Shown: positions 47,386-56,325, numbered from the stretch's first letter. The stretch is 64,000 nt of DNA from Actinocorallia sp. API 0066 (GCF_020991275.1 NZ_JAJLQY010000001.1:372001-436000); one strand, 5' to 3'. The notes: generated from the sequence alone by a model not told the origin. Program-made: numbers and translations.

Positions 47386-47871
47386 ATGACCTTCGCGACG
47401 GCCGACCTCATCGATGACTTCGACGCCGAACTCCAGAGCTGCGAGACACAGTTCCGGCAGTACGGGGGCAAGTCCACCTTCTCCGGACAGATCACAACGA
47501 TCCGCTGCTTCCGCGACAACGGGCTCGTCAAGAAGACGCTGAACTCGCCCGGCGAAGGCCGCGTCCTAGTCGTCGACGGAGGCGGCTCCCTCGCCTCCGC
47601 CCTGTGCGGCGACCTCATCGCCAAGGCGGCCGTCGACAACGGATGGGCCGGCCTCGTCATCAACGGCGCCATCCGCGACAGCGTCACCCTCGGCACCCTC
47701 GCGCTCGGCGTCAAGGCGCTCGGCGCCAACCCGCGCAAGAGCGCCAAGGACGCCGCGGGCGAGACCGACGTCACCGTCGGCTTCGGCGGCGTCGAGTTCA
47801 AACCCGGCTCCTGGCTCTACAGCGACGCCGACGGCATCGTCGTCGCCGACCGGGACGTCCTCGCGCCCTAG
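47386..47871 (+). CDS. rraA: RraA-family protein (HMG/CHA aldolase or RNase E regulator fold)
   Basis: 161 residues. The RraA core [20 protein letters not shown] then AIRDS is intact, including the Arg and Asp that bind substrate and metal in the 4-hydroxy-4-methyl-2-oxoglutarate aldolase members. In E. coli the relative inhibits RNase E. Which role applies here cannot be told. TACGAT (47374-47379) 6 bases before the ATG suggests a leaderless transcript. Confidence 0.9.
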   Translation: MTFATADLIDDFDAELQSCETQFRQYGGKSTFSGQITTIRCFRDNGLVKKTLNSPGEGRVLVVDGGGSLASALCGDLIAKAAVDNGWAGLVINGAIRDSVTLGTLALGVKALGANPRKSAKDAAGETDVTVGFGGVEFKPGSWLYSDADGIVVADRDVLAP

Positions 47872-48095
47872 AGGTTCGCCTTCTGCAGGAACGCGGCGAA
47901 CTCGCCCAGCGTGATCCTGCCGTCCTTGGAGACGTCGGCCGCCACCATGACCTCCACCACCCGCGCGGTGCCCGCCTCCTTACCGAGCGCCCGCATGAGG
48001 CCGCCCAGCTCGGCGACGTCGATGTAGCCGTCGCCGTCGGCGTCGATGAGGTCGAAGGTGGCCTTGTACTCGGCTGTGTTGATCTCGTTCGTCAC
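47868..48095 (-). CDS. Small EF-hand calcium-binding protein
   Basis: 75 residues from a GTG with TACGGT 7 bases upstream. Two EF-hands: [12 protein letters not shown] has all ligand positions, and [12 protein letters not shown] is also near-canonical. The calmodulin-like spacing suggests a cytoplasmic Ca2+ sensor or buffer, as found in several actinobacteria. Overlaps the convergent rraA stop by 4 bases. Confidence 0.88.
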   Translation of the reverse strand: MTNEINTAEYKATFDLIDADGDGYIDVAELGGLMRALGKEAGTARVVEVMVAADVSKDGRITLGEFAAFLQKANL

Positions 48096-48160
48096 GTCCG
48101 GCACGGTATCGAATCCCAGGCGGCGGCGAGAAGAGCACCTTTTGTCATCGCTCCGCGACG

Positions 48161-48166
48161 TAAAGT
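48161..48166 (+). promoter_or_regulatory. -10 element of the second Uma2 gene
   Basis: TAAAGT ends 7 bases before the ATG at 48174; no ribosome binding site. Confidence 0.4.
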
Positions 48167-48173
48167 GACCGGC

Positions 48174-48872
48174 ATGGTGTTGCACTCGCTTCTCCGCCGG
48201 GAGCCCCGGGGCCTGCTGCGCCGACCGCCCACCGCGCCCACCGCCGAGGGCGTCCACCGGGAACTGCGGCTGCCCAAGGGCCGCACCGCCCGGCTCGCCG
48301 ACGGCAGGGTCCGGATCGACGGCGGCTGGAACGCCCGCTGGCTCGCCGCGCGCCTCACCGGGGAGCTGCCCGCCTCCGTCCGGGTCGAGCAGTACAACGC
48401 GGAGATCGTCATAGCCGGAGCCGCGTCGCGCGCGCACGACAGAGCCGTCGAGGCGCTCGCCGACAGACTCGCGCCGCTCGCCAAGGAACGCGAATGGGCC
48501 GTCCGGCGCGACGCCACCGTGCTCATGCCCGGCGGCGGCGCCTACGTGCGGCCCGACATCGTGTGCGTCCGGGCCGGATCCGCCTGGCAGGGCGAGGTCG
48601 TGCTCGGCTCCGACCTCGCCCTCGCCGTCGAGGTGGCCGCCGCCCCCGACGCCGCCGACGACCGCACCCTGAAGCGGTCCTTCTACGCCACCGCCGGAGT
48701 GTCCTGCTACGTCCTGCTGGACCTGGAGCGCGCCTCCGCCGTCCTGTACGACATCCCGTGCGAAGGCGACTACCAGCAGCGTCACGAGGCGGTCCTGGGC
48801 GACCCGCTCCCACTGCCCTACGACACCGCGCTGGAGACGGCGGTGCCCCGGCTATACCGGGGCGGCATGTGA
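48174..48872 (+). CDS. Uma2-family (DUF820) nuclease-like protein, second copy
   Basis: 232 residues. A basic N-terminal extension precedes the Uma2 core: ASRAHDRAVEALADRL, YVRPDIVCV, LALAVEVAAAP, then LKRSFYATAGVSCYVLLDLE. The acidic residues of the PD-(D/E)XK fold are present, but the E-x-K element is altered (EVAAAP), so activity is less certain than for the 18303 copy. Confidence 0.75.
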   Translation: MVLHSLLRREPRGLLRRPPTAPTAEGVHRELRLPKGRTARLADGRVRIDGGWNARWLAARLTGELPASVRVEQYNAEIVIAGAASRAHDRAVEALADRLAPLAKEREWAVRRDATVLMPGGGAYVRPDIVCVRAGSAWQGEVVLGSDLALAVEVAAAPDAADDRTLKRSFYATAGVSCYVLLDLERASAVLYDIPCEGDYQQRHEAVLGDPLPLPYDTALETAVPRLYRGGM

Positions 48873-48909
48873 GCTGCGGGACGCACCACGGTGATCGCAC
48901 CATGTGTAC

Positions 48910-49191
48910 ATGAAGCGACTCATGGTGATCGGCGTGCTGCTGTGCGCGCCGCTCACGGCATGCGGGGGAGGCGGACCCGAGAAGGCCCCGCCTCCCGCCG
49001 CCCCCTCCGCCCCCGCCACCCTGCCCTTGGCGCCCGTGCCTACAGCCGCGCAAGGCGACGTCCGTAAAGCGACCCCACCCGCGACGCCCTCGGTGAACCC
49101 GACAGGCAGTGCGATACCCGTCGTTCCACCACCCCTGCCCGCCCTTCCCGGCCTGACGGCGCCCGCCCTGCAGCCCGGTGACCTCCCGTGA
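48910..49191 (+). CDS. Small Pro-rich lipoprotein
   Basis: 93 residues from an ATG; a GTG two codons upstream is also possible. MKRLMVIGVLLCAPLTACGG is a lipoprotein signal with lipobox LTAC. The mature part is Pro/Ala/Val-rich and unstructured, ending in LPALPGLTAPALQPGDLP. No domain recognised. Confidence 0.65.
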   Translation: MKRLMVIGVLLCAPLTACGGGGPEKAPPPAAPSAPATLPLAPVPTAAQGDVRKATPPATPSVNPTGSAIPVVPPPLPALPGLTAPALQPGDLP

Positions 49192-49271
49192 GCGCGTAAT
49201 GCGTCGATCTTGTGGCCTGGACGTGATCAACCGCTGGTTATCGTGCCGTCACCGGAGAGAGGAAAGAGACG

Positions 49272-49487
49272 ATGACCGAGCAGGGAACGTCGAAGGGCCG
49301 CCGGATCTCCGGCGACCAGAGAGAGGAACTCGCCCGCATCGCCGTCCAGCAGTACGCGGCAGGGCGCAGCATACGGGCACTCGCCGCCGAGCTGGGGCGC
49401 TCGTACGGCTTCATCCACAAGCTGCTCGTCGAGTCGGGCGTGGAGCTGCGCGGCCGCGGGGGCAATAACCGCACCAAGAAGGACTGA
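49272..49487 (+). CDS. Small helix-turn-helix protein, copy 1
   Basis: 71 residues with GAGAGAGGAAAGAG upstream. The core GRSIRALAAELGRSYGFIH is an HTH followed by KLLVESGVELRGRGG and a basic tail. It is a clear paralogue of the gene at 57763 (GRSIRQLAAETGRSYGAVH, LRGRGG). Probably a DNA-binding protein; targets unknown. Confidence 0.85.
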   Translation: MTEQGTSKGRRISGDQREELARIAVQQYAAGRSIRALAAELGRSYGFIHKLLVESGVELRGRGGNNRTKKD

Positions 49488-49508
49488 CGCTCGGCACGTG
49501 GTGATTGA

Positions 49509-49549
49509 CACGGTCCATACGGCCGGAAAGCCTCACCGTATGGACCGTG
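49509..49549 (+). promoter_or_regulatory. 14-bp perfect hairpin over the AI-2E gene start
   Basis: CACGGTCCATACGG (49509-49522) pairs perfectly with 49536-49549 around a 13-base loop. The loop holds GGAAAG (49525-49530), a plausible ribosome binding site, and the right arm holds the ATG (49540). No T-run follows. It looks like an RNA element that could gate translation. Confidence 0.55.
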
Positions 49550-50583
49550 CCCGCCCACTCGCGCCCGGACTGCTGGTGCTGCTGGGGCTCGCCGCATCGG
49601 CCATCGTCCTCACCTTCCTCCAGAACGCCTCCGGCTGGGTCGGCCCCGCCGTCCTGGCACTCCTGCTCACCATCGCCGTCCAACCCCTGCGCGCCTGGCT
49701 GAGCCGTCTCGGCGCCCCCGACTGGGTGCTCTTTGTCGTCCCGCTCCTCGTCGTCCTGGTCTTCCTCGTCTTTATGGGCGTGGCCATCTCCCTGGCCATC
49801 ACCCAATTGATCTCGCTGCTGCCCGCCCACTCCCAGCAGTTCGTCGACCTGCTGAACCGGGGCGTCGCCTGGCTCGGCCACCTCGGTGTCGACACGTCCG
49901 ACCTGTGGTCCCGCCTCAGCAAACTCGACCCGGCGAACCTCGTCCCCTACCTCCAGACGGCCCTGAACGGCCTCCTGAGCGTCGGTTCCGCCGGTGTCCT
50001 CCTGGTGACGCTCCTGGTGGCGATGTCCCTGGACGCCAACGCCCTGGGCCGTGAACTCACCGCCCTGGAACCCGCCAAACCCGAACTCGTCCGCGCTCTC
50101 CGCGGCGCCGTCCGCGACACCTACAGCTACCTCAAGGTCTCCACCATCTTCGGCGCCCTCATGGCCCTCCTGGACGTAGGAGTCCTCTACCTCCTGGGCG
50201 TCCCCCTCCCCTGGCTCTGGGGCCTCCTGGCCTTCATAGCCAACTACATCCCCACCCTGGGCTTCCTCCTAGCCCTGATCCCCCCCGCCCTCTTGACCCT
50301 CCTAATCTCCGGCCCAGCCAAAGCCTTGGCAGTAGTAGCCGCCTACATAGTCATCAATTTCATCACCCAATCCCTCCTCCTCCCCAAGTTCCTAAGCACC
50401 GCCGTAGGTCTCTCCGTAACCCTGACCATGCTCTCCCTAATAGTCTGGACCTCCGTCCTAGGCCCTTTGGGCGCCCTCCTAGCCGTCCCCCTAACCCTCA
50501 TGGTCCGAGCCCTCCTCCTAGACCCCGACCCCACCAAACGCTGGGCCGTCCGCCTACTAACCGGCCCCACCCCCCACCCCTAA
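49540..50583 (+). CDS. AI-2E/PerM-family membrane transporter
   Basis: 347 residues from the ATG at 49540; a GTG at 49498 would add 14 residues. About seven to eight membrane helices. A central soluble stretch (about 90-145) leads into LRGAVRDTYSYLKVSTIFGAL and later FIANYIPTLGFLLALIPP, the family's signature region. Members export AI-2, or act as Na+/H+ antiporters. From about 50150 the codon usage changes to many CTA, ATA and GTA codons. The 3' end overlaps the next convergent gene by 4 bases. Confidence 0.88.
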   Translation: MDRARPLAPGLLVLLGLAASAIVLTFLQNASGWVGPAVLALLLTIAVQPLRAWLSRLGAPDWVLFVVPLLVVLVFLVFMGVAISLAITQLISLLPAHSQQFVDLLNRGVAWLGHLGVDTSDLWSRLSKLDPANLVPYLQTALNGLLSVGSAGVLLVTLLVAMSLDANALGRELTALEPAKPELVRALRGAVRDTYSYLKVSTIFGALMALLDVGVLYLLGVPLPWLWGLLAFIANYIPTLGFLLALIPPALLTLLISGPAKALAVVAAYIVINFITQSLLLPKFLSTAVGLSVTLTMLSLIVWTSVLGPLGALLAVPLTLMVRALLLDPDPTKRWAVRLLTGPTPHP

Positions 50584-51341
50584 CCAAACCTCCGCAACTG
50601 CTCCCCCAACAACTCCGTAGCTTTGTCTTCAAGCGGCTTCGACTTCTTGTCCGGCTCCAACCGCTGCCAGTAGTAGGACGTGAAAATAACGTTCCCCCGC
50701 AACGCATAATCCAGCACAAGCACCCGAAGGTTAATCCTGCTGATGCTGGGCGAAGTTACGGCTTCCTCTACCGCCCGCACATGCCGCCAGCCAGAAGTCT
50801 CCCCTTCGGTCAACTTCCACGTATCCTTATGGGGGAAGTAGTATTCCTTATCTTTGGTTGGATTCACATCTTTGCGCTCTGTGGCCGGAACATTTTGTTT
50901 TGCTGGGCACTCGGCTAGCTTCTTGTATAGTTCGTTGAAGCTGCTGGCGGCAGTTGGGGGATCGTCATAAACTGCGATAAGGCGGGCAAAATTTGCGCCG
51001 GTGAACAGATAGTTGGGTGCGCCAAACTCGTCAATTACAAGTTCCGGACTGCCCTTGAGGGCAACCTCAGAAATTGAGCATGATAGGACCTTTCCTTTCT
51101 TTAGTGCATCGATTTGGACATCGGTGGTCTTCCATTTTGGACCAATGTGTTTGGCGTTGATCAGCAAACCCTGAACTTGTTTTGCTGTGTATGTTGGCGG
51201 CGGCTCGGTGGGCTGGCCTGAGGGTGCGCCCAGATTTTTTGAAGGTTTTTCCTGGCTGTTACCGCAGGCGGCTACGCTGGATGCGGCAAGAGTAACTATT
51301 GTGGCAGTTATGGCAAATTTTCGTGTGAATGCTCGGTGCAC
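50580..51341 (-). CDS. Lipoprotein of unknown function, low GC
   Basis: 253 residues from a GTG that directly follows the stop of the upstream gene (TGAGTG). Signal with lipobox VAAC. The mature part has VQGLLINAKHIGPKW near its start and a long alpha/beta domain with two cysteines, resembling the sensor-type lipoproteins common in actinobacteria; no firm family. Codons are far more AT-rich than in its neighbours. It is the third gene of a lipoprotein-secreted-lipoprotein set. Confidence 0.75.
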   Translation of the reverse strand: MHRAFTRKFAITATIVTLAASSVAACGNSQEKPSKNLGAPSGQPTEPPPTYTAKQVQGLLINAKHIGPKWKTTDVQIDALKKGKVLSCSISEVALKGSPELVIDEFGAPNYLFTGANFARLIAVYDDPPTAASSFNELYKKLAECPAKQNVPATERKDVNPTKDKEYYFPHKDTWKLTEGETSGWRHVRAVEEAVTSPSISRINLRVLVLDYALRGNVIFTSYYWQRLEPDKKSKPLEDKATELLGEQLRRFG

Positions 51342-52175
51342 TCAATCTCCATTGCTTGCTTCGCTCTGTATCTCGTCCACGGTCAGTTCTGCCTCTCCGG
51401 TGACTTCGACGTCTGCGAGGTCGTCGCCCAGGTCGGTGCAGTTGGGAGCTGGGGCACATACCCAGGCGACCTCATAGACAACTGTGGCCGAGATCGTATA
51501 GGTGCCACCGGGCTGGTTCGCGGACCCTTGCTTGTAGGAATATTCACATTCGACTCCGGGACCGACACCCTTGACCTTTCCGGGGCCAGGGCACTGAACC
51601 TCATCTTCGACGAGATTCCAGAGGACAAGTTTCGGGGTCGCGGTGGCTGTAACGGTCTGTGGTGCTATTCCGGTTCCCGGGCCGCCAACAGATGCTTGGG
51701 AAACGACTACCTCGAACTGCTCCTGGTCGATCCAGAAAGCCGTTTTCAAACGGACATAGGTTTCGTCTTCCGGAGCGTAGTGGATCACCGGGATGAGGAA
51801 CTGGGCGGCGTCAAGTGCAGCGTCTACCAATGGTCCTGTGGGCACGATGGCAGGGGGTGGTGGGACATTGTCGCCATCACCGAAGCACCCGCCGCCTACG
51901 CCGCCACAGTTCGCCGGGCCGTTGCCTGGGCCGCCGCCGTTTCCGCCGCCTCCGCCGCCCGGGCCGTTGCCTGGGCCGTTTCCGCCGCCGCCGTTGCCGG
52001 GGGTTTCGCCGTCGGCGGCGCAGACGACCTGGGGTTGGCCGTTGACGGTGATGGTGATGCAGCCGGCGAGAGCGGGGGAGGGAGCGGCGACGAGTCCGAT
52101 GGCGACCAGGACGGTGACCAGGATGGCTGCGGGTAGGCGTCTTCTGGGACGGGGCTGTCCGTGGGGGGTCAGCAT
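51342..52175 (-). CDS. Secreted Gly/Asn-rich protein, module copy 1
   Basis: 277 residues. A signal peptide (about 15-37) is followed by a Gly/Asn/Pro-rich stretch (about 62-100) and a C-terminal domain containing ATATPKLVLWNL and VVYEVAWVCA. The C-terminal domain matches that of the protein at 58472 (RPTRIVWDL, TVEYRVAWRC). The ATG overlaps the upstream lipoprotein stop by 7 bases (ATGCTGA). Probably a surface protein; function unknown. Confidence 0.75.
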   Translation of the reverse strand: MLTPHGQPRPRRRLPAAILVTVLVAIGLVAAPSPALAGCITITVNGQPQVVCAADGETPGNGGGGNGPGNGPGGGGGGNGGGPGNGPANCGGVGGGCFGDGDNVPPPPAIVPTGPLVDAALDAAQFLIPVIHYAPEDETYVRLKTAFWIDQEQFEVVVSQASVGGPGTGIAPQTVTATATPKLVLWNLVEDEVQCPGPGKVKGVGPGVECEYSYKQGSANQPGGTYTISATVVYEVAWVCAPAPNCTDLGDDLADVEVTGEAELTVDEIQSEASNGD

Positions 52176-52747
52176 GGCTTGCCTCTCCGTGCTTCTGTGA
52201 TCTTCCAGGTGGTCCCGTCGAACCGGAAGCGGGCCTGATAGTCGAAGGTGGTGCCCGGGACGCTCTTCAGCTTCTTGCCGGTCTTCGCGTCGAAGGTGTG
52301 GGCGGCGATGGTGCGGACGCAGTCGCGGACCACGACCGACGTGAAGTCCACCGCCCGGCTGATCACCTTGGGGTTGAGTACGTTGGTGAAGCGGAGGACG
52401 GTGCCCTTGGTGTTCATGGCTTCGACGTCGTCCGTCACGATCGTGAGGAGGGGGTCTGCCGCGACCTCGGCGAGGTCGGAGGCGTTGCCCGTGGCGTACG
52501 CCTTGCGGTAGAGCTGTTGGTACTTGCGGTACTGGGCCAGCACGATCTTGTCGACCTGGCGTTTGCCCAGCGTCGGCGTGGTGAGGGGGGAGGCGACGGA
52601 GACCGGGGACTGAGGTGGCGGGGACCCGGACGGCGCGAACGCCCCGTTGCCGGTCGGGTCGTCCGCTCGGCCGCAGCCGGAAATGGTCAGGGCGAGGACG
52701 AGCAGCACTGAACCGCTGGTGAATTGGCGGAGCCGGGCATTCGTCAT
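52169..52747 (-). CDS. Lipoprotein with NTF2-like domain, module copy 1
   Basis: 192 residues with lipobox ISGC. The mature part (VLAQYRKYQQLYRKAYATGNASDL then FDYQARFRFDGTTWKITEARRG) has the helix-then-strand layout of NTF2-like domains. It is a paralogue of the lipoprotein at 59098, and both end in Cys-stop. It overlaps the next gene by 7 bases and is divergent from the kinase at 52904. Confidence 0.78.
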   Translation of the reverse strand: MTNARLRQFTSGSVLLVLALTISGCGRADDPTGNGAFAPSGSPPPQSPVSVASPLTTPTLGKRQVDKIVLAQYRKYQQLYRKAYATGNASDLAEVAADPLLTIVTDDVEAMNTKGTVLRFTNVLNPKVISRAVDFTSVVVRDCVRTIAAHTFDAKTGKKLKSVPGTTFDYQARFRFDGTTWKITEARRGKPC

Positions 52748-52789
52748 TTCGCCTGCTCAATCCGTCGTCACGGGGTGGACCCGAGCGGG

Positions 52790-52820
52790 AGCCTACTAAT
52801 CCGTCAGACCGCACGGTAAC
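52790..52820 (-). promoter_or_regulatory. Possible promoter of the lipoprotein module copy 1
   Basis: Minus-strand TTACCG (52820-52815) and TAGGCT (52795-52790) are 19 bases apart, 42 bases before the ATG. Confidence 0.4.
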
Positions 52821-52903
52821 CCCTGTGCCGCAAGTGTTATGGACGGAATCCTGACTTGTGTGGAAGCATTCGTTGATCATGCTCCGGCGCGGAGGGATCA
52901 CCG

Positions 52904-55228
52904 ATGGGCGAGGTCTGGCGCCTTCGCGGATTCACCGAGCTGGCGGAACTCGGTTCGGGCGCCCAGGGTCGGGTGGTGCTGGCGCGGCGCGACGGTGAAG
53001 ACGGGACCGTCGCGATCAAGTACCTGGCGCCGGAACTGTTGGCGGACGCGGCTTCTCTCGCCGTTTTCCGTGGTGAGGCGACGGTCCTGGCGCGTATAAC
53101 GGATCCGCACGTGGCGACGCTGTACGGATACGTCGAGGAGGCAGCGGGCGCGGCCATCCTCATGGAGGCCGTCGACGGGACGTCCCTGCGCCGGATTCTC
53201 GACGCGCACGGCGCCCTGAGCCCCGAGGCGGCACTCGTTGTGCTGAAGGGCGCACTGCTCGGCTTGGCCGCGGCGCACCGGTCGGGGATCGTCCACCGGG
53301 ACTTCAAGCCGGCGAACGTCATGGTGGAGCCGGACGGGAACAGCAAGCTCATCGACTTCGGGATCGCGGTGCTCCGGGGCCAGGGGGGACGTTCCGGAAC
53401 ACCTGCTTACATGGCGCCGGAGCAGTGGCAGGGCGCCGCGGCCACATCGGCGACGGACCTGTACGCGGCGACCTGCGTCTTCTTCGAGTGCGTGACAGGA
53501 CGCCCGCCTTACCGGGGCGTGAGTATCGAGGCCCTGCGCGCGCAGCACGTGTCCGGGCCTCCACCGACGGAGGCGCTGCCCGAGGCTCTTGCCCCCTTGG
53601 CGCTGCGAGGCATGGCCAAGGATCCGGCCGAACGATCGGCGGACGCCGAGGAGTTCGTCTCGGAGCTGGAGGAGGTCGCGGCGGGCGAGTACGGCCGGGA
53701 CTGGGAGGCCGTCGGGCTGCGGGCGCTGGCCGGATCGACGGCGGCCCTGGCGACGGGTGCGGTGGCGGTGGTCGGCAAGTCGGGGATCCTCGCGAAGATC
53801 GGGGGCTGGAAGGTGGCCGCGGGCGTCGCGGCGGCCGGATCGGTGACCATCGCCGTCACCGGGGTGGTCTTCTGGCCGAGCGACGATCTCGCCCCCGCGT
53901 GGGACACGCGCGCGGTCAGACCGGCGAGCGGCGTGGTGGCGGTCGACGGGGGCTTTGTGCTCTACGGGCACGACGGCCTTGGCGGTTTTGAGGCGGTGGG
54001 CCTGGAGGCGGAGAGCGGGCGGGTCCGTTGGCGGGACTCCGCGACGCCCTCGGCCAACGTGCACGGGGTCGGGCTGTATATGCGGGCGACCGAGCGGACG
54101 GCCTACTACATGCGTCCGGTGGGGCCGCCTGCGACACGGATGGCGGAACTCGTCGCGGCGGACGCCGGGACGGGTAGGCAGCGATGGACGTACGGCTCCG
54201 AAGGGCTGCTGTTCGTGGCTCCGCCCTCGCTGTGCGCGGCCGGGAGGATCTGCGTTTCGGTGTTCCGTGGTCCGTCGGCGCGCAGCGAGGTGCTGGACGC
54301 GGAGAGCGGGCGCCTGCTCAGTTCGTCTCCCACGGTCGATGGTCGCGCGCTCGGCCGGGTGGATGACGGCGAGACGGCCGGTGTCCTTTACGTGTCCCGG
54401 GAAGGCGGTGATCTGATGCTCGTGTCGGTCGACGGCCGGGTCCGATGGCGGAAGCCCGCGGCGGAGCTGTTCGGCACCGAGGTGACGCCCGACATGGGAT
54501 GGCACATCCAGGACGAGGGAGGGGTCTTCGCGGGGCAATTGGGGAGGCCGGGCTTCCTGGACCGGGGGACGGGTGTGCTGAGGCTGGATCACACGGTGAC
54601 CGCGGGCTTCGACGTGCGGTCGGGGACCCCGCTCTGGTCCGACTCCGGCAGCACGGTGTTCTGCGGAGCCGTCGACTACGACATCGCCCATCCGGTGCGC
54701 TGCCGGAAGAAGGGGACGTCGGAGGGCGGAGAGCTGAGCGGCCTCGACGTGACCCTGGAGGGATTCGACCCGAGGTCGGGCGCGGTCCGTTGGTCGTGGC
54801 ACGCGGGGCGGGTGGAGGGGCTGGCGGAGAGTTCGGGTTCCGGCGTGCTGAGGATCAGCGATGTCGAGTACCTGATCCGCAACGAACAAGGCGCGTGGGT
54901 GCTGCACCTGGATGAGGGGGTGCGCCCGCTGCGGTCGGAGCCCCCGGTCGGCTGGTGCTCGGGTGCGGGGAAGGTACCCGGTGTCCCGGGAACGACGGTC
55001 CCGTCCGGGGGTGAGAACGCCTACCACCTGGAGACGCAACGGCCCTGTACGGCTGACGGCGCGACGGTGAAGGTGCCGAGGACCGCGCCGCTTTTCGCCG
55101 GGGCGCGGTCGGGGGGTGTTTTTGTGTGGGTTGATGAGGGGGTGGTGCGGGCGGTCAGGGTTGGGTTAGGTGGGGCGTCGACGGGGGAGGTGGGGGCTGG
55201 CATGGTGGGGGTTTGGGTTTGTGGGTGA
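52904..55228 (+). CDS. Ser/Thr protein kinase with extracellular PQQ-like propeller
   Basis: 774 residues after GGAGGGA. PknB-type kinase domain: GSGAQG loop (17-22), Lys39, HRDFKPAN (131-138), DFG (151-153) and APE. After residue 280 there is one membrane helix (about 308-326), then repeated beta-propeller blades (GFEAVGLEAESGRVRWRD, AADAGTGRQRWTYG, GFDPRSGAVRWSW). This is the layout of receptor kinases that sense outside the cell. Divergent from the lipoprotein-secreted-lipoprotein set, whose products might be its ligands or partners. Confidence 0.92.
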   Translation: MGEVWRLRGFTELAELGSGAQGRVVLARRDGEDGTVAIKYLAPELLADAASLAVFRGEATVLARITDPHVATLYGYVEEAAGAAILMEAVDGTSLRRILDAHGALSPEAALVVLKGALLGLAAAHRSGIVHRDFKPANVMVEPDGNSKLIDFGIAVLRGQGGRSGTPAYMAPEQWQGAAATSATDLYAATCVFFECVTGRPPYRGVSIEALRAQHVSGPPPTEALPEALAPLALRGMAKDPAERSADAEEFVSELEEVAAGEYGRDWEAVGLRALAGSTAALATGAVAVVGKSGILAKIGGWKVAAGVAAAGSVTIAVTGVVFWPSDDLAPAWDTRAVRPASGVVAVDGGFVLYGHDGLGGFEAVGLEAESGRVRWRDSATPSANVHGVGLYMRATERTAYYMRPVGPPATRMAELVAADAGTGRQRWTYGSEGLLFVAPPSLCAAGRICVSVFRGPSARSEVLDAESGRLLSSSPTVDGRALGRVDDGETAGVLYVSREGGDLMLVSVDGRVRWRKPAAELFGTEVTPDMGWHIQDEGGVFAGQLGRPGFLDRGTGVLRLDHTVTAGFDVRSGTPLWSDSGSTVFCGAVDYDIAHPVRCRKKGTSEGGELSGLDVTLEGFDPRSGAVRWSWHAGRVEGLAESSGSGVLRISDVEYLIRNEQGAWVLHLDEGVRPLRSEPPVGWCSGAGKVPGVPGTTVPSGGENAYHLETQRPCTADGATVKVPRTAPLFAGARSGGVFVWVDEGVVRAVRVGLGGASTGEVGAGMVGVWVCG

Positions 55229-55245
55229 TGAGGAGGAGGAGTGGG

Positions 55246-55920
55246 ATGAGTGGGGTGGCTCGGCATGGGGTGGGGGTGGTTTTGGGGGTGGTTTTGGGGG
55301 TGGTGGTCTGGGGGCCGCTGCTTCTGGGGCTGGCCTTTGGGATGGAGCAGGTGCGGCGGGCGGCGCTTGTCTCGCTTGGGGTGGGGGTTCGGCCTGAGTT
55401 CTGGGGTGGGGCGGTGACGCTTGTGGGGCTCGGGGTGGTTGTGGGGGTGTTGTGTGGGTCTCGGGTGTCGCCGCTCGCGTCGCTGGTGCCCGGGGTGTTG
55501 AACCTGCTGGTCGCGGTCGTGTGGCTCGTCGACGCGCGGGCGGTGTACTCGCTGGTGTTCGACTTCGCGCCGCGCCGGATCGGGTCCGGGCTGGTGACGG
55601 TGATCGGCGGTGGGACGCTGCTGCTGTTCGGGGTGCTGCTGGTGGCGGCGTCCGTGCCGCCGTCGCGGTGGCGGGCCGGGGTGCGGGCGGCGCGACCGCC
55701 GCTGCCCGGGGTGCCGCCGATCCCGTTCGGCGGCGGAGCCGGTGCCGTGCCGCCCCCGCACGTCCCCGGACCCGCGCAGCCGTTCGCGCCGGGCGGCGAG
55801 GCTCCGCACGCGCCGTCGTACGGGCCCGCGCAGGGGGGGCCGTACGGGGCCGGGGTGCCGCCGGAGGGGCCGGCGCCGGAGGGGAGTCGGTGGATGGAGC
55901 CGGGGAAGGGGGAGCGGTGA
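55246..55920 (+). CDS. Membrane protein with Pro/Gly-rich tail, unknown function
   Basis: 224 residues from the ATG after GGAGGAGG; an ATG at 55228 overlapping the kinase stop is also possible. Four hydrophobic helices (about 10-30, 55-72, 80-95, 112-132) and a Pro/Gly/Ala-rich cytoplasmic-like tail. Between the receptor kinase and a STAS gene it could be part of a signalling operon; nothing diagnostic is visible. Confidence 0.65.
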   Translation: MSGVARHGVGVVLGVVLGVVVWGPLLLGLAFGMEQVRRAALVSLGVGVRPEFWGGAVTLVGLGVVVGVLCGSRVSPLASLVPGVLNLLVAVVWLVDARAVYSLVFDFAPRRIGSGLVTVIGGGTLLLFGVLLVAASVPPSRWRAGVRAARPPLPGVPPIPFGGGAGAVPPPHVPGPAQPFAPGGEAPHAPSYGPAQGGPYGAGVPPEGPAPEGSRWMEPGKGER

Positions 55921-56267
55921 AGGGGAGGAGGGAGCTTCCGGTGGGGGTGCGGGAGGTTGAGGGGGCGGTCGTCGTGCGGCCTCGGGGGGAGGTGGACATG
56001 TCGACGGCGCCGGGGTTGCGGGAGGAGCTGGACCGGTTGATCTCGGGCGGGGCGCGCAGGGTCGTCGTGGACCTCGCGGAGGTGACGTTCCTGGACAGCA
56101 CGGGGCTCGCGGTTTTTGTCGGGGTGTGGCAGCGGCTGCGGAACGAGGGCGGGTCGTTCGCGCTCGCCGCCGCGCCCGCGCACGTGGCGTCGCCGATGCG
56201 GCTGACGGGGCTCGACAGGTCGCTGAACCTGCGGGAGACGGTCGAGGACGCGCTCGCCGAACGGTGA
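55917..56267 (+). CDS. STAS-domain anti-sigma factor antagonist
   Basis: 116 residues from a GTG overlapping the previous stop (GTGA). PRGEVDMSTAPGLREEL and VTFLDSTGLAVFVG are the SpoIIAA/RsbV hallmarks; Ser in DSTGL is the residue phosphorylated by anti-sigma kinases. It should bind and neutralise an RsbW-type anti-sigma factor when dephosphorylated. No such kinase or sigma factor is in the window. Compare with the altered copy at 58018. Confidence 0.9.
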   Translation: MKGRRELPVGVREVEGAVVVRPRGEVDMSTAPGLREELDRLISGGARRVVVDLAEVTFLDSTGLAVFVGVWQRLRNEGGSFALAAAPAHVASPMRLTGLDRSLNLRETVEDALAER

Positions 56268-56325
56268 TCGAACTGGCGTTCGGTCGGTTTGTGGGATAAA
56301 CCGGACGTATGTTCGAAGGTGTGGG

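Noticed and set aside
50580-51341. Recently inserted mobile element suggested by low GC
   Set aside because: No transposase, terminal inverted repeats or target duplications; the composition patch also runs into the neighbouring gene.
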